Source of the DNA: Actinophytocola algeriensis
Lineage (GTDB): Bacteria; Actinomycetota; Actinomycetes; Mycobacteriales; Pseudonocardiaceae
Direction: 5' to 3'
DNA length: 64,000 nucleotides
Assembly (NCBI RefSeq): GCF_014203735.1
Contig: NZ_JACHJQ010000011.1
Location: 62,001-126,000 of the forward strand
This document shows positions 50,875-59,738 of this stretch, in pieces (within the stretch, counting starts at the first letter, position 1; each line of letters starts with the position of its first letter). A program made the position numbers and the translations under genes. The notes below the pieces were generated by a model, which was given only the letters and a program-made list of their open reading frames with translations, made no database searches and was not told where the DNA came from.

Positions 50875-51804
50875 GTGAGTGACGACGATTTCACGCGTCT
50901 GGTCGAGGCCGAGCAGCGCGTCGAGCCGAGGGACTGGATGCCCGACGGCTACCGGCGCACGCTGATCCGCCAGATCGCCCAGCACGCGCACTCCGAGATC
51001 ATCGGCATGCAGCCGGAGGCAAACTGGATCAGCCGCGCGCCGTCGCTGCGCCGCAAGGCGATCCTGCTGGCCAAGGTGCAGGACGAGGCCGGGCACGGCC
51101 TGTACCTGTACGCGGCGACCGAGACGCTCGGCGCGGACCGCGCGGACCTCACGCAGAAGCTGGTCGAGGGCCGCCAGAAGTACTCGTCGATCTTCAACTA
51201 CCCGACGTTGAACTTCGCGGACGTCGGCGTGATCGGCTGGCTGGTCGACGGCGCCGCGATCTGCAACCAGGTGCCGCTGTGCCGCACGTCGTACGGGCCG
51301 TACGCGCGCGCCATGATCCGCATCTGCAAGGAGGAGTCGTTCCACCAGCGGCAGGGCTACGAGCTGCTGATGACGATGATGCGGGGCACCGACGAGCAGC
51401 GGCGGATGGTGCAGGACTCGGTGAACCGCTGGTGGTGGCCGTCGCTGATGATGTTCGGCCCGTCGGACGCCGAGTCGTCGAACACCGCGCAGTCGATGGC
51501 GTGGCGGATCAAGCGGCACACCAACGACGAGCTGCGGCAGAAGTTCGTGGACATGTCGGTGCCGCAGGCCGAGGCGCTGGGTGTGACGCTGCCGGACCCG
51601 TCGTTGCGGTGGAACCCGGAACGTGGGCACCACGACTTCGGCGAGATCGACTGGGACGAGTTCTGGCGCGTCGTGAACGGCGACGGGCCGTGCAACAGGC
51701 AGCGGGTCGAGCACCGGCGCAAGGCGCACGAGGACGGCGCGTGGGTGCGGGAGGCGGCGACGGCGTACGCCGCCAAGTCCGCTTCCGTGGAGGAGGTCGC
51801 ATGA
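50875..51804 (+). CDS. paaA: Phenylacetyl-CoA 1,2-epoxidase catalytic subunit PaaA
   Basis: Diiron oxygenase subunit that epoxidises the ring of phenylacetyl-CoA. 309 residues. Ferritin-like ligands: [17 protein letters not shown] (ExxH) and [17 protein letters not shown] (ExxH). [20 protein letters not shown] and [20 protein letters not shown] are typical. Leaderless GTG start. First of paaABCDE; the stop overlaps paaB. Confidence 0.94.
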   Translation: MSDDDFTRLVEAEQRVEPRDWMPDGYRRTLIRQIAQHAHSEIIGMQPEANWISRAPSLRRKAILLAKVQDEAGHGLYLYAATETLGADRADLTQKLVEGRQKYSSIFNYPTLNFADVGVIGWLVDGAAICNQVPLCRTSYGPYARAMIRICKEESFHQRQGYELLMTMMRGTDEQRRMVQDSVNRWWWPSLMMFGPSDAESSNTAQSMAWRIKRHTNDELRQKFVDMSVPQAEALGVTLPDPSLRWNPERGHHDFGEIDWDEFWRVVNGDGPCNRQRVEHRRKAHEDGAWVREAATAYAAKSASVEEVA

Positions 51805-52088
51805 CCAGGTCGTCGTGGCCGCTGTACGAGGTGTTCGTGCGGAGCAAGCGCGGGCTGAACCACGTGCACGTCGGGTCGCTGCACGCGCCGGACCCGGAGA
51901 TGGCGCTGCGCAACGCCCGTGACCTTTACACGCGGCGCAACGAGGGCGTGTCGATCTGGGTCGTGCCCGCGGCGTCGATCACCGCGTCGTCGCCGGACGA
52001 GAAGGACCCGTTCTTCGCGCCGGCCGGCGACAAGGTGTACCGGCATCCCACGTTCTACGCGATTCCGGAGGACGTGCCGCACCTGTGA
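51801..52088 (+). CDS. paaB: Phenylacetyl-CoA epoxidase subunit PaaB
   Basis: 95-residue structural subunit. [40 protein letters not shown] and [10 protein letters not shown] are diagnostic. ATG overlaps the paaA stop. Its stop begins the dispersed intergenic element. Confidence 0.93.
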   Translation: MTRSSWPLYEVFVRSKRGLNHVHVGSLHAPDPEMALRNARDLYTRRNEGVSIWVVPAASITASSPDEKDPFFAPAGDKVYRHPTFYAIPEDVPHL

Positions 52089-52161
52089 ACGGAGCTTGCG
52101 GAGTGAACCATCGAATGCGGGGCGACCGCGAGCGGCGACCCCGAGCCTGCGAGGGGTCGTC
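52085..52161 (+). repeat. Dispersed intergenic element, copy 2
   Basis: GAACGGAGCTTGCGGAGTGA, ACCATCGAATGCGGGG, CGACCGCGAGCGG and GAGCCTGCGAGGGG, in the same order and spacing as at 26454-26528 with few differences; the end again provides purines just before the start codon. Confidence 0.7.
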
Positions 52162-53055
52162 GTGAGTTTCGACAACGCGTATGACGCCATCACTGACGCG
52201 AGTGACGACAAGCACTGGGCGTTCGGCACCGGTTTCGACGACCCACTGTCCGGAGTGGACCGCGCGGTGCCTGCCGGGGTGTCCACCGCGGACCTGACGG
52301 CGTACTGCCTGATGCTGGCCGACGACGCGCTGGTCCTGTCGCAGCGGCTGACGGAGTGGTGCTCGCGCGCGCCGGAGCTGGAGGAGGACGTCGCGCTGGC
52401 GAACATCGCGCTGGACCTGCTCGGGCAGGCGCGGCTGCTGCTGACGCGGGCCGGTGAGGTCGAGGGGCGTGGGCGGGACGAGGACGCGCTGGCGTACCTG
52501 CGCGACGAGCACGAGTTCCGCAACGTGCGGCTGGTGGAGATCGACTGCGGCCCCGGCCCCGGCGGCGACTTCGCGGTGACGATCGCGCGGCTGCTGGTGT
52601 TCTCGACGTGGCGGCTCGCGGTGTTCGAGCGGCTGGTGGCGTCGAAGGACCCGGTGCTGGCGGCGATCGCGGCGAAGGGCGTGAAGGAGCTGGCGTACCA
52701 CCGGGACCACGCGGCGCAGTGGACGCTGCGGCTGGCGGGCGGGACGGAGTTCTCGCGGGAACGGATGGTCGCGGGCATGGCGCGGGTGTGGCCGCTGTAC
52801 GACGAGCTGTTCACGACGCACGAGGTGGAGCGGTCGCTGCCGGACGTGGCGGTGCCGCCTTCGGACGTGCGGGCGGAGGTGGACGAGGTGCTGGACCAGG
52901 TGTTCACGGCGGCGGCGCTGGACCGACCGGACGTGGCGCCGATGTCGGCGGTGGCGGGCAAGAGCGGCCGCGACGGCGTCCACACGGAGGCGATGGGCTT
53001 CCTGCTGGCGGAGATGCAACACCTGGCGCGCTCCCTACCAGGGGCGAAGTGGTGA
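52162..53055 (+). CDS. paaC: Phenylacetyl-CoA epoxidase subunit PaaC
   Basis: 297 residues. Ferritin-like partner of PaaA without a functional diiron site in characterised systems. LMLADDALVLSQRLTEWCSR, LANIALDLLGQARLLLTRAG, VKELAYHRDHAAQWTLRLAG and HTEAMGFLLAEMQHLARSLP are typical. GTG start after the intergenic element. Confidence 0.93.
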   Translation: MSFDNAYDAITDASDDKHWAFGTGFDDPLSGVDRAVPAGVSTADLTAYCLMLADDALVLSQRLTEWCSRAPELEEDVALANIALDLLGQARLLLTRAGEVEGRGRDEDALAYLRDEHEFRNVRLVEIDCGPGPGGDFAVTIARLLVFSTWRLAVFERLVASKDPVLAAIAAKGVKELAYHRDHAAQWTLRLAGGTEFSRERMVAGMARVWPLYDELFTTHEVERSLPDVAVPPSDVRAEVDEVLDQVFTAAALDRPDVAPMSAVAGKSGRDGVHTEAMGFLLAEMQHLARSLPGAKW

Positions 53056-53151
53056 AACCCGCTCGCGCACGCACGTTGCCCAACCCCCACCCTGTCCCGG
53101 GGGCGTCCCGCCTTGCCAGGCTACCAGGTGGGGGTGGCGAAAGCCAGAGGG

Positions 53152-53661
53152 GTGGTGCTGCCTGTGGATAACTCACCGACCTGTGGACAGGCCCGGGCCA
53201 TCGCCGAGCGGGTGCTCGATCCCGAGCTGCCCGTCCTCACCCTCGCCGACCTCGGGGTCCTCCGCGACGTGCGCGAGGACGGTGGTCGCGTGACCGTCAC
53301 CATCACGCCCACCTACTCCGGCTGTCCCGCGCTCGACGAGATGCGTGCCGACCTCCACCGCGCGCTGCGCGACGCCGGCTACGAGCGCGTCGAGATCCGC
53401 ACCGCGCTCACGCCCACCTGGACCACCGACTGGATCAGCGCCGACGGCCGCCGCAAGCTCGCCGAGCACGGGATCGCGCCGCCGCAGCACAAGGCCGGGC
53501 CGGTCACGCTGAACCTCACGCCGCCCGTGACGCGCGTCCGCTGCCCCCGCTGCGGGTCGGCCCGCACCACCGAGCTCTCCCGCTTCTCGTCCACCGCCTG
53601 CAAGGCCCTGCGCCGCTGCGAGGACTGCAGCGAGCCGTTCGAGCACGTCAAGGAGATCTGA
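53152..53661 (+). CDS. paaD: Phenylacetyl-CoA epoxidase maturation protein PaaD
   Basis: 169 residues from the GTG at 53152 (GTG 53155 and 53164 are equally possible; a TTG at 53113 is not supported). MIP18/DUF59 domain (LDPELPVLTLADLGVLRDVR, TYSGCPALDEM) and a C-terminal zinc ribbon CPRCGSARTTELSRF followed by CEDCSEPFEHV. Thought to help Fe-S or diiron assembly. Its first codons contain two DnaA-box-like sequences 19 bp apart (53163-53190). The 96-bp gap from paaC has no other feature I recognise. Confidence 0.9.
   Translation: MVLPVDNSPTCGQARAIAERVLDPELPVLTLADLGVLRDVREDGGRVTVTITPTYSGCPALDEMRADLHRALRDAGYERVEIRTALTPTWTTDWISADGRRKLAEHGIAPPQHKAGPVTLNLTPPVTRVRCPRCGSARTTELSRFSSTACKALRRCEDCSEPFEHVKEI
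53163..53190 (-). promoter_or_regulatory. Pair of DnaA-box-like sequences in the paaD 5' end
   Basis: On the minus strand TTATCCACA (53163-53171, the E. coli-type perfect box) and CTGTCCACA (53182-53190), start-to-start distance 19 bp, the same as the pair at 15086-15113. Confidence 0.35.
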
Positions 53662-54717
53662 ATGGCCCGCCCCGCCTTCCACGAGCTGCCGGTCGCCCGC
53701 GTCGACCGGCTGTGCGCGGACGCGGTCGCCGTCACCTTCGACGTCCCGCCGCACCTGGCCGACACCTTCGCGTTCCGGCCCGGCCAGTACCTCACGCTCC
53801 GCCAGGACGTCGACGGCGCCGAGGAACGCCGCTCCTACTCCATCTGCGCACCGGCGGGCGCCGCGCCCCGCATCGGTGTCCGCCGCGTCGAGAACGGGTT
53901 GTTCTCCGCCCGGCTCGTCGACCACCTCGAGCCCGGCGACACCCTCGAAGTCCTTCCCCCGCTGGGGAAGTTCACGCCCGACGAGGTGACCGGGCACCAC
54001 GGCTTCATCGTCGCCGGGTCCGGCATCACGCCCGCACTGTCCATCATGGACACCGTGCTGAGGGCGGGTGGGCACGTGACCCTGCTCTACGGCAACCGCC
54101 GCACCGACACCGTCATGTTCGCCGACGAGCTGGCCGATCTCAAAGACCGCTTCCCGCAACGGTTCCAGCTCGTGCACGTCCTCTCCCGCGAGCCGAGGGA
54201 CGTTGAGCTGTTCTCCGGCCGCCTCGACGCCGACCGCCTGCACAAGCTGCTCGGCGCCGTCGTCCCGACGTCCGATGTGGACCACTGGTGGCTGTGCGGC
54301 CCCTACGGCCTGCTGCAGGACGCGGACGTCGCGCTCGCCGCGTACGACGTGCCCCGGCGGCGGATCCACCGCGAGCTGTTCTACGTCGACGAGCCGCCGC
54401 CAGAGCCCAAGCGCGCCGACGAGTCCACAGTGGAAGGTCCGGTCGCCGAGGTGACCGTCGTGCTCGACGGCCGCGAGACCACGCTCAACCTGCCCGCCGA
54501 CACCCCGATCCTCGACGCCGCGCAACGCGTGCGGGCCGACCTGCCGTTCGCCTGCAAGGGTGGCGTGTGCGGCACCTGCCGCGCCAGGGTCACCGCGGGC
54601 GAGGTCGAGATGCGCCGCAACTACGCGCTGGAGGAACACGAGGTCGCGGCCGGGTTCGTGCTCACCTGCCAGGCCGTGCCGCTGTCCGCCGAGGTCACCG
54701 TGGATTACGACGCATAA
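53662..54717 (+). CDS. paaE: Phenylacetyl-CoA epoxidase reductase PaaE
   Basis: 351 residues. Ferredoxin-NADP reductase module (FAD motif RRSYSICAPAG; NAD(P) motif VAGSGITPALSIMDTVL; WWLCGPYGLLQD) plus C-terminal plant-type 2Fe-2S domain with cysteines in CKGGVCGTCRA and the distal CQA. Passes electrons from NADPH to PaaA. ATG abuts the paaD stop. Confidence 0.94.
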   Translation: MARPAFHELPVARVDRLCADAVAVTFDVPPHLADTFAFRPGQYLTLRQDVDGAEERRSYSICAPAGAAPRIGVRRVENGLFSARLVDHLEPGDTLEVLPPLGKFTPDEVTGHHGFIVAGSGITPALSIMDTVLRAGGHVTLLYGNRRTDTVMFADELADLKDRFPQRFQLVHVLSREPRDVELFSGRLDADRLHKLLGAVVPTSDVDHWWLCGPYGLLQDADVALAAYDVPRRRIHRELFYVDEPPPEPKRADESTVEGPVAEVTVVLDGRETTLNLPADTPILDAAQRVRADLPFACKGGVCGTCRARVTAGEVEMRRNYALEEHEVAAGFVLTCQAVPLSAEVTVDYDA

Positions 54718-54792
54718 CTCTTGGCGCAACGTTCGCCGGGACGTCACGCAGGCGTTCTCCCCACGGCAGTGCGGGTTGCGACGGTTCGTGAC

Positions 54793-55911
54793 GTGCGAGT
54801 CGCCATCGTCACAGAGAGCTTCCTGCCGCAGGTCAACGGCGTGACGAACTCCGTTCTCCGCGTCGTGGAACACCTGCAGCTGCGGGGGCACGACGCCATG
54901 GTCGTGGCACCCGGCCCTGGCCCGGAGCGGTACCGGGACGCGGAGGTCCGCCGGGTCCGCGCGGTCGACCTGCCCGTCATCAGCTCGCTGCCGATCGGCG
55001 TGCCGTCACCGAAGGTGCACGCCGCGCTGTCGGAGTTCGAACCGGACGTCGTGCACCTCGCGTCGCCGTTCGTGCTCGGTGCTTCCGGGCTGAGATCCGC
55101 GCGGCGCCTCGGTGTGCCGACCGTCGCCGTCTACCAGACCGACGTCGCCGGGTTCGCCGCCGCGTACGGGCTCAAGCACGGTGCGCGCGCCGCGTGGCGG
55201 TGGATCCGCAAGGTGCACGCGGGTGCGGACCGCACACTGGCACCGTCGCGCGCCTCGGTACGTGCGCTGACCGACCACGGGGTGCCGCGCGTGCACCACT
55301 GGGCACGGGGCGTCGACACCGAGCTGTTCGCGCCGCACCGCGCGGACCTGCGGCTGAAGTCGTTGCTGGCGCCCCGGAACGAGCTGCTCGTCGGGTATGT
55401 CGGCAGGCTCGCGCCGGAGAAGCACGTGCACCGCCTCGCGACGCTGAACGGGTTGCCCGGCGTGCGGGTCGTGGTCGTCGGCGATGGCCCGGAAGAGGAG
55501 CACCTGCGGCGGTTGCTGCCCGACGCGGCGTTCCTCGGTTTCCGCACCGGCACGGAGCTCGCGACCGCGTACGCGTCGCTGGACGTGTTCGTGCACCCCG
55601 GCCCGTACGAGACCTTCTGCCAGGCGGCGCAGGAAGCGCTGGCGTCCGGGCTGCCGGTGCTGGCGCCGGACGCGGGCGGCCCTCGGGACCTGGTGACGCA
55701 CGACCGCACCGGTTACCTGCTGGAGCCGTACGACGACAACCGGTTCGCAGGCGAGCTGTGGTCCTGTGTCGAGCTGTTGCGGGAACGCGGGTTGCGCAGG
55801 CGGCTCGGTGCGGCGGCGCGGGAGTCGGTGCTGGCACGGACGTGGACGGCGGTGTGCGACGAGCTGCTGGGGCACTACGAGCAGGTGAGCGCCAGCGTGC
55901 TGGCGGCGTAG
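54793..55911 (+). CDS. mgtA: GDP-mannose-dependent alpha-mannosyltransferase (MgtA-like)
   Basis: 372-residue GT4 glycosyltransferase. RVAIVTESFLPQVNGVTNSV at the N-terminus, GYVGRLAPEKHVHRL (donor binding), VVVGDGPEEEHLRRLLPDAAF, and the PGPYETFCQAAQEALASGLP Glu-x7-Glu region. In mycobacteria MgtA (Rv0557), between menD and menG, mannosylates a glucuronosyl diacylglycerol or PIM precursor; the acceptor here is inferred. GTG 54793 chosen because the fold begins there. Confidence 0.85.
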   Translation: MRVAIVTESFLPQVNGVTNSVLRVVEHLQLRGHDAMVVAPGPGPERYRDAEVRRVRAVDLPVISSLPIGVPSPKVHAALSEFEPDVVHLASPFVLGASGLRSARRLGVPTVAVYQTDVAGFAAAYGLKHGARAAWRWIRKVHAGADRTLAPSRASVRALTDHGVPRVHHWARGVDTELFAPHRADLRLKSLLAPRNELLVGYVGRLAPEKHVHRLATLNGLPGVRVVVVGDGPEEEHLRRLLPDAAFLGFRTGTELATAYASLDVFVHPGPYETFCQAAQEALASGLPVLAPDAGGPRDLVTHDRTGYLLEPYDDNRFAGELWSCVELLRERGLRRRLGAAARESVLARTWTAVCDELLGHYEQVSASVLAA

Positions 55912-55920
55912 AGGGTGTCG

Positions 55921-55926
55921 TAGGGT
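55921..55926 (+). promoter_or_regulatory. -10 box of a leaderless promoter for menG
   Basis: TAGGGT, 6 nt before the ATG at 55933; no RBS. Confidence 0.45.
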
Positions 55927-55932
55927 TCGGTC

Positions 55933-56625
55933 ATGTCACGTGCCGGACTGGACAAGAACCCCCGCGACGTGGCCGAGATGTTCGACGGCGTGGCCAAGGG
56001 CTACGACCGGACCAACTCGGTGATGACGATGGGTTTCGACCGTCGTTGGCGCTGGCTGACCAGGAAGGTGCTGGAGGCGAGCCCCGGGGAGCGCATCCTC
56101 GACCTGGCGGCGGGCACCGCGGTGTCGACGAGCGAGTACGCGAAGTCCGGCGCGTGGTGCGTCGCCGCGGACTTCTCGCTGGGCATGCTCAGCAGCGGCA
56201 GGCACCGCGACGTCCCGAAGGTCGCGGCCGACGCGTTCCACCTGCCGTTCGCCGACGACTCCTTCGACGCGGTCACGGTGTCCTTCGGGCTGCGCAACAT
56301 GGACGACACGGTCGCCGCGCTGCGTGAGATGTGCCGCGTCGTGCGCCCCGGCGGACGGCTCGTGATCTGTGAGGTGTCACAACCGCCGTTCCGCCCGATC
56401 CGGTGGCTGCACTACAACGTGGTGCTGCGCCTGCTGCCGCGCATCACGCGGCCGTTCTCGTCGAACAAGGACGCGTACTCGTACCTGGCCGAGTCCATGC
56501 GCGACTGGCACGACCAGCGCGCGCTGGCGCTGCTGATCGCGGAGGCCGGCTGGGACGAGGTGGAGTGGCTGAACCTGACGTTCGGGGTGGTGGCGCTGCA
56601 CCGGGCGGTCAAGCCACAGCGTTGA
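55933..56625 (+). CDS. menG: Demethylmenaquinone methyltransferase
   Basis: SAM-dependent C-methylation of demethylmenaquinone to menaquinone. 230 residues. [40 protein letters not shown] (SAM motif I), [20 protein letters not shown] and [17 protein letters not shown] are UbiE/MenG signatures. Corresponds to Rv0558. Leaderless start. Confidence 0.93.
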   Translation: MSRAGLDKNPRDVAEMFDGVAKGYDRTNSVMTMGFDRRWRWLTRKVLEASPGERILDLAAGTAVSTSEYAKSGAWCVAADFSLGMLSSGRHRDVPKVAADAFHLPFADDSFDAVTVSFGLRNMDDTVAALREMCRVVRPGGRLVICEVSQPPFRPIRWLHYNVVLRLLPRITRPFSSNKDAYSYLAESMRDWHDQRALALLIAEAGWDEVEWLNLTFGVVALHRAVKPQR

Positions 56626-56657
56626 GGAAAGCCGGTGAGGCCGGGCCGGGTCCCTTC

Positions 56658-57329
56658 TCAGCGCGGCATCGACTGCCAGTGGGTGATCTGGCGGATCACC
56701 TGGCTCAGCAGCGTCGCCGACACCAGCAGGAGCAGTGTGCTGACCGTGCCGTACAGGGCGGCCGCCCGCAGGACCTCGGCCGTCACCTCGCCGCGGGTCT
56801 CGACGCGCAGCGCCAGCACCACGAGCACGTTCGCCAGCAGCGAGTACCACCACGCGCCCACCAGCGGGCTCGTCCCCAGGTCGTCCACCCGGTAGGTGTC
56901 CTCGGGCACCCCCGGTCTGCTCGTGCGCCACACGTCGTCCACGATCTGGCGGGGGAACCACAGGTTCACGACCGGCACGAACCAGGCGCCGACCGTCCAG
57001 CCGCGTGACCAGCGGTGCTCGGCCCGGCAGAGGCGTTCCGCGTTCACCCGGGCCCGCCACAGCCACGTCAGGAACACCGTCGCCGCCGCGCCAAGCGCGA
57101 GGACCGTCAGCCACACCGTGCCCATCGCCAGGTTGTCCGCGCTCACCAGGTCCGCGACCCCGACGTCCGGCTCACCGGCCACGTAGTCCGCCGCGACCTG
57201 GTAGCGGTGCCAGTCGGTCCACGTGGCGAAGAGGTTCGCCGCGCAGTTCGTGAACACCATCGTCGTCGCCACCGTCGCGATCGGACGTACCGGGAGCAGC
57301 GCCAGGTCCCGTGCGTCCTGACTCGTCAA
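56658..57329 (-). CDS. DUF4328-like membrane protein
   Basis: 223 residues, about five helices. RWSRGWTVGAWFVPVVNLWF then PRQIVDDVWR is the DUF4328 signature; the region ends ATLLSQVIRQITHWQ. Starts with TTG at 57329 by length; the RBS is poor, so the start is uncertain. Convergent with menG and divergent from menJ. Function unknown. Confidence 0.75.
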   Translation of the reverse strand: MTSQDARDLALLPVRPIATVATTMVFTNCAANLFATWTDWHRYQVAADYVAGEPDVGVADLVSADNLAMGTVWLTVLALGAAATVFLTWLWRARVNAERLCRAEHRWSRGWTVGAWFVPVVNLWFPRQIVDDVWRTSRPGVPEDTYRVDDLGTSPLVGAWWYSLLANVLVVLALRVETRGEVTAEVLRAAALYGTVSTLLLLVSATLLSQVIRQITHWQSMPR

Positions 57330-57433
57330 ATCGGCCCCCAGGTGTGCGTTGCGACACTCTGAAATCGTTCGTCGACAGGTGTCTGTTTCGGCACACCGCG
57401 GGGATTGTTCTCCCCGGGATAAAATGCACTCAG

Positions 57434-57453
57434 TTCGTGAACGTTTTCACAAG
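57434..57453. promoter_or_regulatory. Rex operator (ROP) upstream of menJ
   Basis: TTCGTGAACGTTTTCACAAG; the central CGTGAACGTTTTCACA differs from the Rex consensus TGTGAACnnnTTCACA only in the first base. It lies 14 bp before the menJ ATG, overlapping or just downstream of the likely promoter (TAAAAT at 57419-57424), a position suited to repression. Confidence 0.7.
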
Positions 57454-57467
57454 CGCGAGGAGCCGTC

Positions 57468-58763
57468 ATGGGAACGCCCAGCCGACGCAAGCCGGCCGAG
57501 GACGCCGAGGTAATCGTGGTCGGCGCCGGTCCGGCCGGCTCGACAGCGGCGACCTACCTGGCCCGCGCCGGGCTTGACGTGCTGCTGCTCGAGAAGAGCA
57601 CCTTCCCCCGCGAGAAGGTCTGCGGCGACGGACTCACCCCCCGCGGTGTGAAACAGCTCATCGACCTCGGCATCGACACCCGCGAGCAGGCCGGCTGGCT
57701 GCACAACAAGGGCCTGCGGGTCGTCGGCGGCGGGGTCACGCTCGAACTGGACTGGCCCGACCTCGCGACGTTCCCGCCCTACGGCGTGGTCCGCCCGCGC
57801 CAGGACTTCGACGAGATGCTCGCCCGCACCGCCCAGCGCGCGGGTGCCCGCCTGCTGGAGCAGACCAACGTCACCGGCGCCGTCACCGACGAGCGCGACG
57901 GCCGGGTCGTCGGCGTCACCGCCAAGGTCGGGCCGGAGCGCTCACCCGTCACCTACCGCGCACCGCTCGTCCTCGCCTGTGACGGCGTGTCCGCGCGGCT
58001 CGCGCTGTCGGTCGGCATCGAGAAGCTCGAGAGCCGCCCGATGGGGGTGGCCGTCCGCCGTTACTACGCGTCGCCGCGCAGCAAGGACGACTTCCTCGAG
58101 TCGCACCTGGAGCTGTGGGACAGGTCCAACCCGGACGACCCGCGCCTGCTGCCCGGCTACGGCTGGATCTTCGGCATGGGCGACGGCACCGTGAATGTCG
58201 GCCTCGGGATCCTGTCCACCTCGAAGGCGTTCGGCAAGACCGACTACCGCCAGCTCATGCGGTCCTGGCTCGACGGCACCCCGGAGGAGTGGGGTTTCCG
58301 CGAGCACAACGCGCTCGGCAAGATCGGCGGCGCCGCGCTGCCGATGGGCTTCAACCGCACCCCGCACTACTCGCCCGGCATGCTGCTCGTCGGCGACGCG
58401 GGCGGCATGGTGAACCCGTTCAACGGCGAGGGCATCGGCTACGCGATGGAGTCCGCGAAGATCGCCGCGGAGGTCGTCGTGCAGGCGCTCGCGCGGGCGG
58501 AGGGGCCCGCGCGGGAGAAGGCGCTGTACGGGTACCCGGTCGCGATGAAGCAGGCACTCGGCAGCTACTACCGGCTGGGGAACATCTTCTCCAGGCTCAT
58601 CGGCAACCCGCTCGTGATGCGTACCGCCACCAAGTACGGGCTGCCGCGCCAGACGCTCATGAAGCTCGTGCTGAAGCTCCTCGCCGGCCTGTACGACCCG
58701 AAGGACGGCGACGCGTTCGACCGCATGATCACCGCGGCCACCCGGATGGCGCCGAGCGCGTGA
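57468..58763 (+). CDS. menJ: Geranylgeranyl reductase family flavoprotein (menaquinone reductase MenJ type)
   Basis: 431 residues. FAD motif VIVVGAGPAGSTAATYLARAG, FPREKVCGDGLTPRGV and LLVGDAGGMVNPFNGEGIGY define the geranylgeranyl reductase family. The M. tuberculosis homologue Rv0561c (MenJ) saturates one isoprene unit of menaquinone; a position near menG favours this role, though other polyprenyl substrates are possible. GAGGAG RBS before ATG 57468. A Rex site lies just upstream. The stop overlaps the next start (GTGA). Confidence 0.87.
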   Translation: MGTPSRRKPAEDAEVIVVGAGPAGSTAATYLARAGLDVLLLEKSTFPREKVCGDGLTPRGVKQLIDLGIDTREQAGWLHNKGLRVVGGGVTLELDWPDLATFPPYGVVRPRQDFDEMLARTAQRAGARLLEQTNVTGAVTDERDGRVVGVTAKVGPERSPVTYRAPLVLACDGVSARLALSVGIEKLESRPMGVAVRRYYASPRSKDDFLESHLELWDRSNPDDPRLLPGYGWIFGMGDGTVNVGLGILSTSKAFGKTDYRQLMRSWLDGTPEEWGFREHNALGKIGGAALPMGFNRTPHYSPGMLLVGDAGGMVNPFNGEGIGYAMESAKIAAEVVVQALARAEGPAREKALYGYPVAMKQALGSYYRLGNIFSRLIGNPLVMRTATKYGLPRQTLMKLVLKLLAGLYDPKDGDAFDRMITAATRMAPSA

Positions 58764-59353
58764 GGACGCTCTGCCTGGCCCGGCACGGGGAGGCGTCGGG
58801 TGCGCTGACCCCTGCCGGTCGCGAGCAGGCGCGGCTGCTCGGGCAGCGGCTCGCCGGCAAGCGGGTGGACGGCGTGTTCCACAGCCCCGTGCAGCGGGCG
58901 GCGGAGACGGCGGCGCTGGTGTCGGCCGCGCTGCCGGACGTGCCGGTGACGGTGTCGCCGCTCGTCGGTGACTACCTGCCCTACGCGCCGACCGCTGCCG
59001 AGCTGGCGCCCGAGTTCGCGCCGGTCGCGCTGGCGCACGTGGCGGACTTCACGACGCTGCAGCACGAGACCGGCCCCGGGCTGGCGGAACGCGCGCTGGC
59101 GGAGTTCACCGCGCCGGTGCCGCGGGTGGATCTGTTGATCACGCACAGCCAGATCGTGACGTGGTTCGTGCGGGCCGCGCTGGGCGCGCCCGCCGCGCGG
59201 TGGCTGGGCGTCAACGCGGCCAACGCGGCGCTGACGGTGATCCAGTACCGGCAGGGCTGGCCGCCGAACCTGGTGGTGTTCAACGACCAGTCACACCTGC
59301 CGGATTCCTTGCGGTGGACGGGTTTCCCGGCGGAGCGCACCGCTGCGTGGTGA
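58760..59353 (+). CDS. Histidine phosphatase family protein
   Basis: 197 residues. TLCLARHGEASGALTPAGRE contains the catalytic RHG; FHSPVQRAAETAALVSAAL and LLITHSQIVTWFVRAALG give the second histidine. Typical for SixA/phosphoglycerate-mutase-like proteins; substrate unknown. GTG overlaps the menJ stop, implying co-expression under the same Rex-controlled promoter. Confidence 0.82.
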   Translation: MRTLCLARHGEASGALTPAGREQARLLGQRLAGKRVDGVFHSPVQRAAETAALVSAALPDVPVTVSPLVGDYLPYAPTAAELAPEFAPVALAHVADFTTLQHETGPGLAERALAEFTAPVPRVDLLITHSQIVTWFVRAALGAPAARWLGVNAANAALTVIQYRQGWPPNLVVFNDQSHLPDSLRWTGFPAERTAAW

Positions 59354-59375
59354 CCGGGCAGCGGAACGGCGTCGC

Positions 59376-59735
59376 CTACCCGTCCGTCGTCACGAGCGGC
59401 GTCGTCGTGGTCGTCGTGGTGCTGGTCGTTGTCGTGGTGGTCGTTGTCGTGGTGGTCGTGACGGGGCCATCTGGCGTGGTCGGGACGTCCGTCGTCGTGA
59501 TCCCGGGGCCGGGGAGTGGGGTGCCGGGCTCCACCTCGCGGTTCGCGGTCAGGGCGATCGTGGTCGTGAGGGCGGCGGCGACGACCAGGCTCGCGCCCAC
59601 CCCCGCGCCCCAGCGCGCCAGCCGGATCCGGCGGCCGCGGCGCGCGATCCCGTCCGCCGTGAAACCCAGTGGCGGGCCCGGCTGCTCACCGACGGTGGTG
59701 AACAACGCCTTCATCTGCTCGTCGTCGTCGGTCAT
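59376..59735 (-). CDS. Single-pass membrane protein with poly-threonine tail, probable anti-sigma factor
   Basis: 119 residues. Cytoplasmic head (MKALFTTVGEQPGPPLGFTA), one helix (about 43-64), then an extracytoplasmic tail whose last 35 residues are almost all Thr with a few Pro/Ser, encoded by an ACN microsatellite (59399-59462 on the plus strand reads GTCGTGGTCGTTGTC). It begins 3 nt after the sigma gene stop, the usual place for an anti-sigma protein. The tail may vary in length by replication slippage. Confidence 0.7.
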   Translation of the reverse strand: MTDDDEQMKALFTTVGEQPGPPLGFTADGIARRGRRIRLARWGAGVGASLVVAAALTTTIALTANREVEPGTPLPGPGITTTDVPTTPDGPVTTTTTTTTTTTTSTTTTTTTPLVTTDG

Positions 59736-59738
59736 CGC

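Noticed and set aside
50875-54717. Recently acquired genomic island carrying paaABCDE
   Set aside because: Codon use and GC look like the neighbours, promoters follow the local leaderless pattern, and there is no integrase, tRNA or direct repeat at the ends.
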